DNA of 8,162 nucleotides. Origin: Aequorivita sp. Its GTDB lineage: Bacteria; Bacteroidota; Bacteroidia; Flavobacteriales; Flavobacteriaceae. The stretch lies in the NCBI GenBank assembly GCA_020435865.1, contig JAGQYZ010000106.1, positions 1 to 8,162 on the forward strand, read 5' to 3'. The number at the start of each line of letters is the position of its first letter. Within the stretch, counting starts at the first letter, position 1. The notes beneath the pieces were generated by a model. That model ran no database searches. It saw nothing but the letters and a program-made list of their open reading frames with translations, and was not told the origin of the DNA. Shown here one piece after another: positions 6,698-8,162 of this stretch. The position numbers and the translations under genes were made by a program.

Positions 6698-6728
6698 AAA
6701 CCCCCGAAATTTCGGGGGTTTTACTTTT
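6698..6728. terminator. Bidirectional Rho-independent terminator
   Basis: Bases 6698-6721 form a perfect 24-bp inverted repeat: the arm AAACCCCCGAAA is followed immediately by its reverse complement. As RNA it folds into a C5/G5-clamped hairpin with an AT-rich tip. T-rich tracts follow on the plus strand (TTTTACTTTTATTATTA, 6719-6735) and on the minus strand (TTTATTTTTATTA, 6700-6688). It lies between the convergent peptidase and TPR genes and probably terminates both. Confidence 0.9.
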
Positions 6729-6746
6729 ATTATTAGAATTTGAATA

Positions 6747-8006
6747 TTATCCTTGCTTTTCTAAAGCCTCAAGCTTAGCTTTCATTTCTTTATATTTTGC
6801 ATCATTGGCAAGCTGTCCATATATGTTCATTAAAGTTCTAACTACTTCTTGACTATCAGGTCTCAGTTTATAAGCTTTTTCCAAATATGGCAATGTTCCC
6901 GAGTAGATGTCATTGCGCTGTTGCTTCAATTGATCATACTTCTCATTGTCTGCCCTAGAGTTTCCTAAGCTATTCATTTCTTCAACAAGTTTGTCTTCAC
7001 CAGAAAGTTTCAAAACAGCTATGTTAATTAATGCCGCTTCATAATCAGGATTTAATTCCAAAGCTTTTTCATAATATTCAATAGCCTTTTCCTTGTTTCC
7101 GATTTCTGCACTACCTACACCAAGATTGAAATAGATTTCTGGGTTTTCAGGATCAGAAGCAACTATTTTGCCCATCAATTCATTATATCTTGCAATATTT
7201 CCCATTTTGTAACTCATATCGGCATCAGCGCGCATAAGGTAAACATCGTTGGGGTTTTCAGCCCGGGCAGTTTCCATAAGTGCGGTTGCTTTTTCATTAT
7301 TGCCCTGCTCAATATAAATTAAGGTCATATTACGCAGAATTTCTCCTTTTCGAGATTCAGTTACACGTTTTTCAGGCTTAATAAATTGACCAGATTTCAC
7401 AGCGATGTTTCGTATATTTTCACTTTCAAAAGCTTCAACCTCACCAGTTTCCTTATTAGTTGCAACAAACTCTGAAGTTTCACCCGTGTATCCTGAATCT
7501 AATACCATTTGATAATACTTTATAGCGGCATCATAATCTTTTCCATTAACTGCATTACTAGCAGCAAAATACAAATCAGACGGATCTTTGCTTACTAAAT
7601 AACTAGTGTAAAGTTTATCTGTTGCCATTTTGTATTGACCAGCATTTTGATCTTTTACAGCACCATTAATCAAAGCAGCGCGTAAATTTTGCTTAGGAAC
7701 AGACAACTGATCCTCCATTTTTGGATCCAATTCAATTGCTTTGCTAAATGCTTCGGCTGCACCTTTTAATTTGGTGTAATCTGAACCACCTGAACCTAAT
7801 AGTGCTTCTCCTTTTGCAGCATAATACTGTGCTTTTACATCATTATCTGCTGCACTAAGTAGTGGTTCGGCTTCGCCTAAATAGGTTAACGCTTCACTGT
7901 ATTCGTTTGATTTTAAAGCCTTTTCGGCTTTTTTTATTTCCTTTTTTTGTCCAAATGAAATAGCAGATACAAAAGCTAGCCCTGTTATTAAAATTCGTGT
8001 TTTCAT
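6747..8006 (-). CDS. Secreted/periplasmic TPR-repeat protein
   Basis: This 419-residue protein has a Sec signal peptide (MKTRILITGLAFVSAISFG, likely cut before Gln20) and a mature part of tetratricopeptide repeats. The clearest copy is at about 286-320 (IYFNLGVGSAEIGNKEKAIEYYEKALELNP). Others are near 20-50, 60-95, 150-172, 222-250 and 370-400. A non-TPR stretch at about 172-222, rich in charged residues and including TNKETGEVEAFESENI, interrupts the array. TPR solenoids scaffold protein-protein contacts; the partner is not evident. There is no lipobox and no C-terminal anchor, so it is probably a soluble periplasmic protein. It starts 10 bp after the stop codon of the upstream gyrA-like gene and is probably transcribed with it. 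Its expression may therefore depend on the gyrA promoter, which lies outside the window. Confidence 0.85.
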   Translation of the reverse strand: MKTRILITGLAFVSAISFGQKKEIKKAEKALKSNEYSEALTYLGEAEPLLSAADNDVKAQYYAAKGEALLGSGGSDYTKLKGAAEAFSKAIELDPKMEDQLSVPKQNLRAALINGAVKDQNAGQYKMATDKLYTSYLVSKDPSDLYFAASNAVNGKDYDAAIKYYQMVLDSGYTGETSEFVATNKETGEVEAFESENIRNIAVKSGQFIKPEKRVTESRKGEILRNMTLIYIEQGNNEKATALMETARAENPNDVYLMRADADMSYKMGNIARYNELMGKIVASDPENPEIYFNLGVGSAEIGNKEKAIEYYEKALELNPDYEAALINIAVLKLSGEDKLVEEMNSLGNSRADNEKYDQLKQQRNDIYSGTLPYLEKAYKLRPDSQEVVRTLMNIYGQLANDAKYKEMKAKLEALEKQG

Positions 8007-8016
8007 GTGTTAAGGT

Positions 8017-8162
8017 TTATTCGTTATTTTCGGTTTGAGTTTCGTTATTATCAAGAGTAGTGCCATCATTGGTATCGTCCATCATATCAGTAATTTCTTC
8101 ATCTTCATCTTCATCTTTCATTGCTTTTGCAACGGCGGCAATGGCATCATCTTCCCTAACTT
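8017..8162 (-). CDS. gyrA: DNA gyrase subunit A, C-terminal end only (partial)
   Basis: The last 48 codons of a minus-strand gene run off the right edge, ending at TAA 8017-8019. The residues begin VREDDAIAAVAKAMKDEDED, then EEITDMMDD and an Asn/Thr/Glu-rich end (NNETQTENNE). The VREDDAIAAVAK piece fits the last beta-pinwheel blade of GyrA. The acidic low-complexity tail also fits, as does the position just upstream of a secreted TPR gene, an arrangement I recognise from Flavobacteriaceae. Only the tail is visible, so the assignment rests on a short match plus context. GyrA is the DNA-cleaving subunit of the A2B2 gyrase that introduces negative supercoils. Confidence 0.7.
   Translation of the reverse strand, partial: VREDDAIAAVAKAMKDEDEDEEITDMMDDTNDGTTLDNNETQTENNE

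Overview
The window looks like chromosomal DNA from a member of the Flavobacteriaceae (Bacteroidota). It is AT-rich, its genes lack Shine-Dalgarno leaders, and its candidate promoters resemble the Bacteroidota TTG / TAnnTTTG pattern. The protein types also fit: a secreted protein whose mature end starts QVGIG, a PgpH-type 7TM-HD phosphohydrolase, a thiolase followed by a cytosolic SH3-NlpC/P60 peptidase, and a periplasmic TPR protein directly after the apparent gyrA 3' end. I cannot name a genus.

Layout. Bases 1-29 are the 3' end of a tRNA gene, followed by a hairpin terminator. Bases 64-302 are non-coding and hold two perfect palindromes with extra half-site copies, which look like regulator-binding sites. 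Bases 303-2489 are one long plus-strand reading frame for a secreted, repeat-built surface protein: signal peptide, 20 repeats of 16-17 residues in the style of YadA heads, and a C1q/TNF-like C-terminal domain. It is broken by one in-frame TAA at 1104-1106, so it is annotated as a pseudogene with two fragments. Convergent to it is a minus-strand PgpH-like cyclic-di-AMP phosphodiesterase gene (2559-4604). A 129-bp divergent promoter region separates that gene from a plus-strand acetyl-CoA acetyltransferase (4734-5912), and 28 bp later comes a C40 peptidase (5941-6690), probably in the same transcript. A perfect palindromic terminator lies between this pair and the convergent minus-strand TPR gene (6747-8006). 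The TPR gene starts 10 bp after the stop codon of a partial minus-strand gene (8017-8162), which appears to be the acidic C-terminal tail of GyrA.

How it works together. Most of the window is housekeeping: c-di-AMP turnover, acyl-CoA metabolism, murein-peptide processing, and a gyrA-TPR transcription unit. The unusual part is the tRNA-adjacent surface-protein locus. It combines two trimer-forming folds, an internally duplicated repeat array, a nonsense codon and a palindrome-rich leader. I see no CRISPR array, insertion sequence, phage integrase or defence system. The best candidate for something undescribed is the beta-roll/C1q fibre and its control region.
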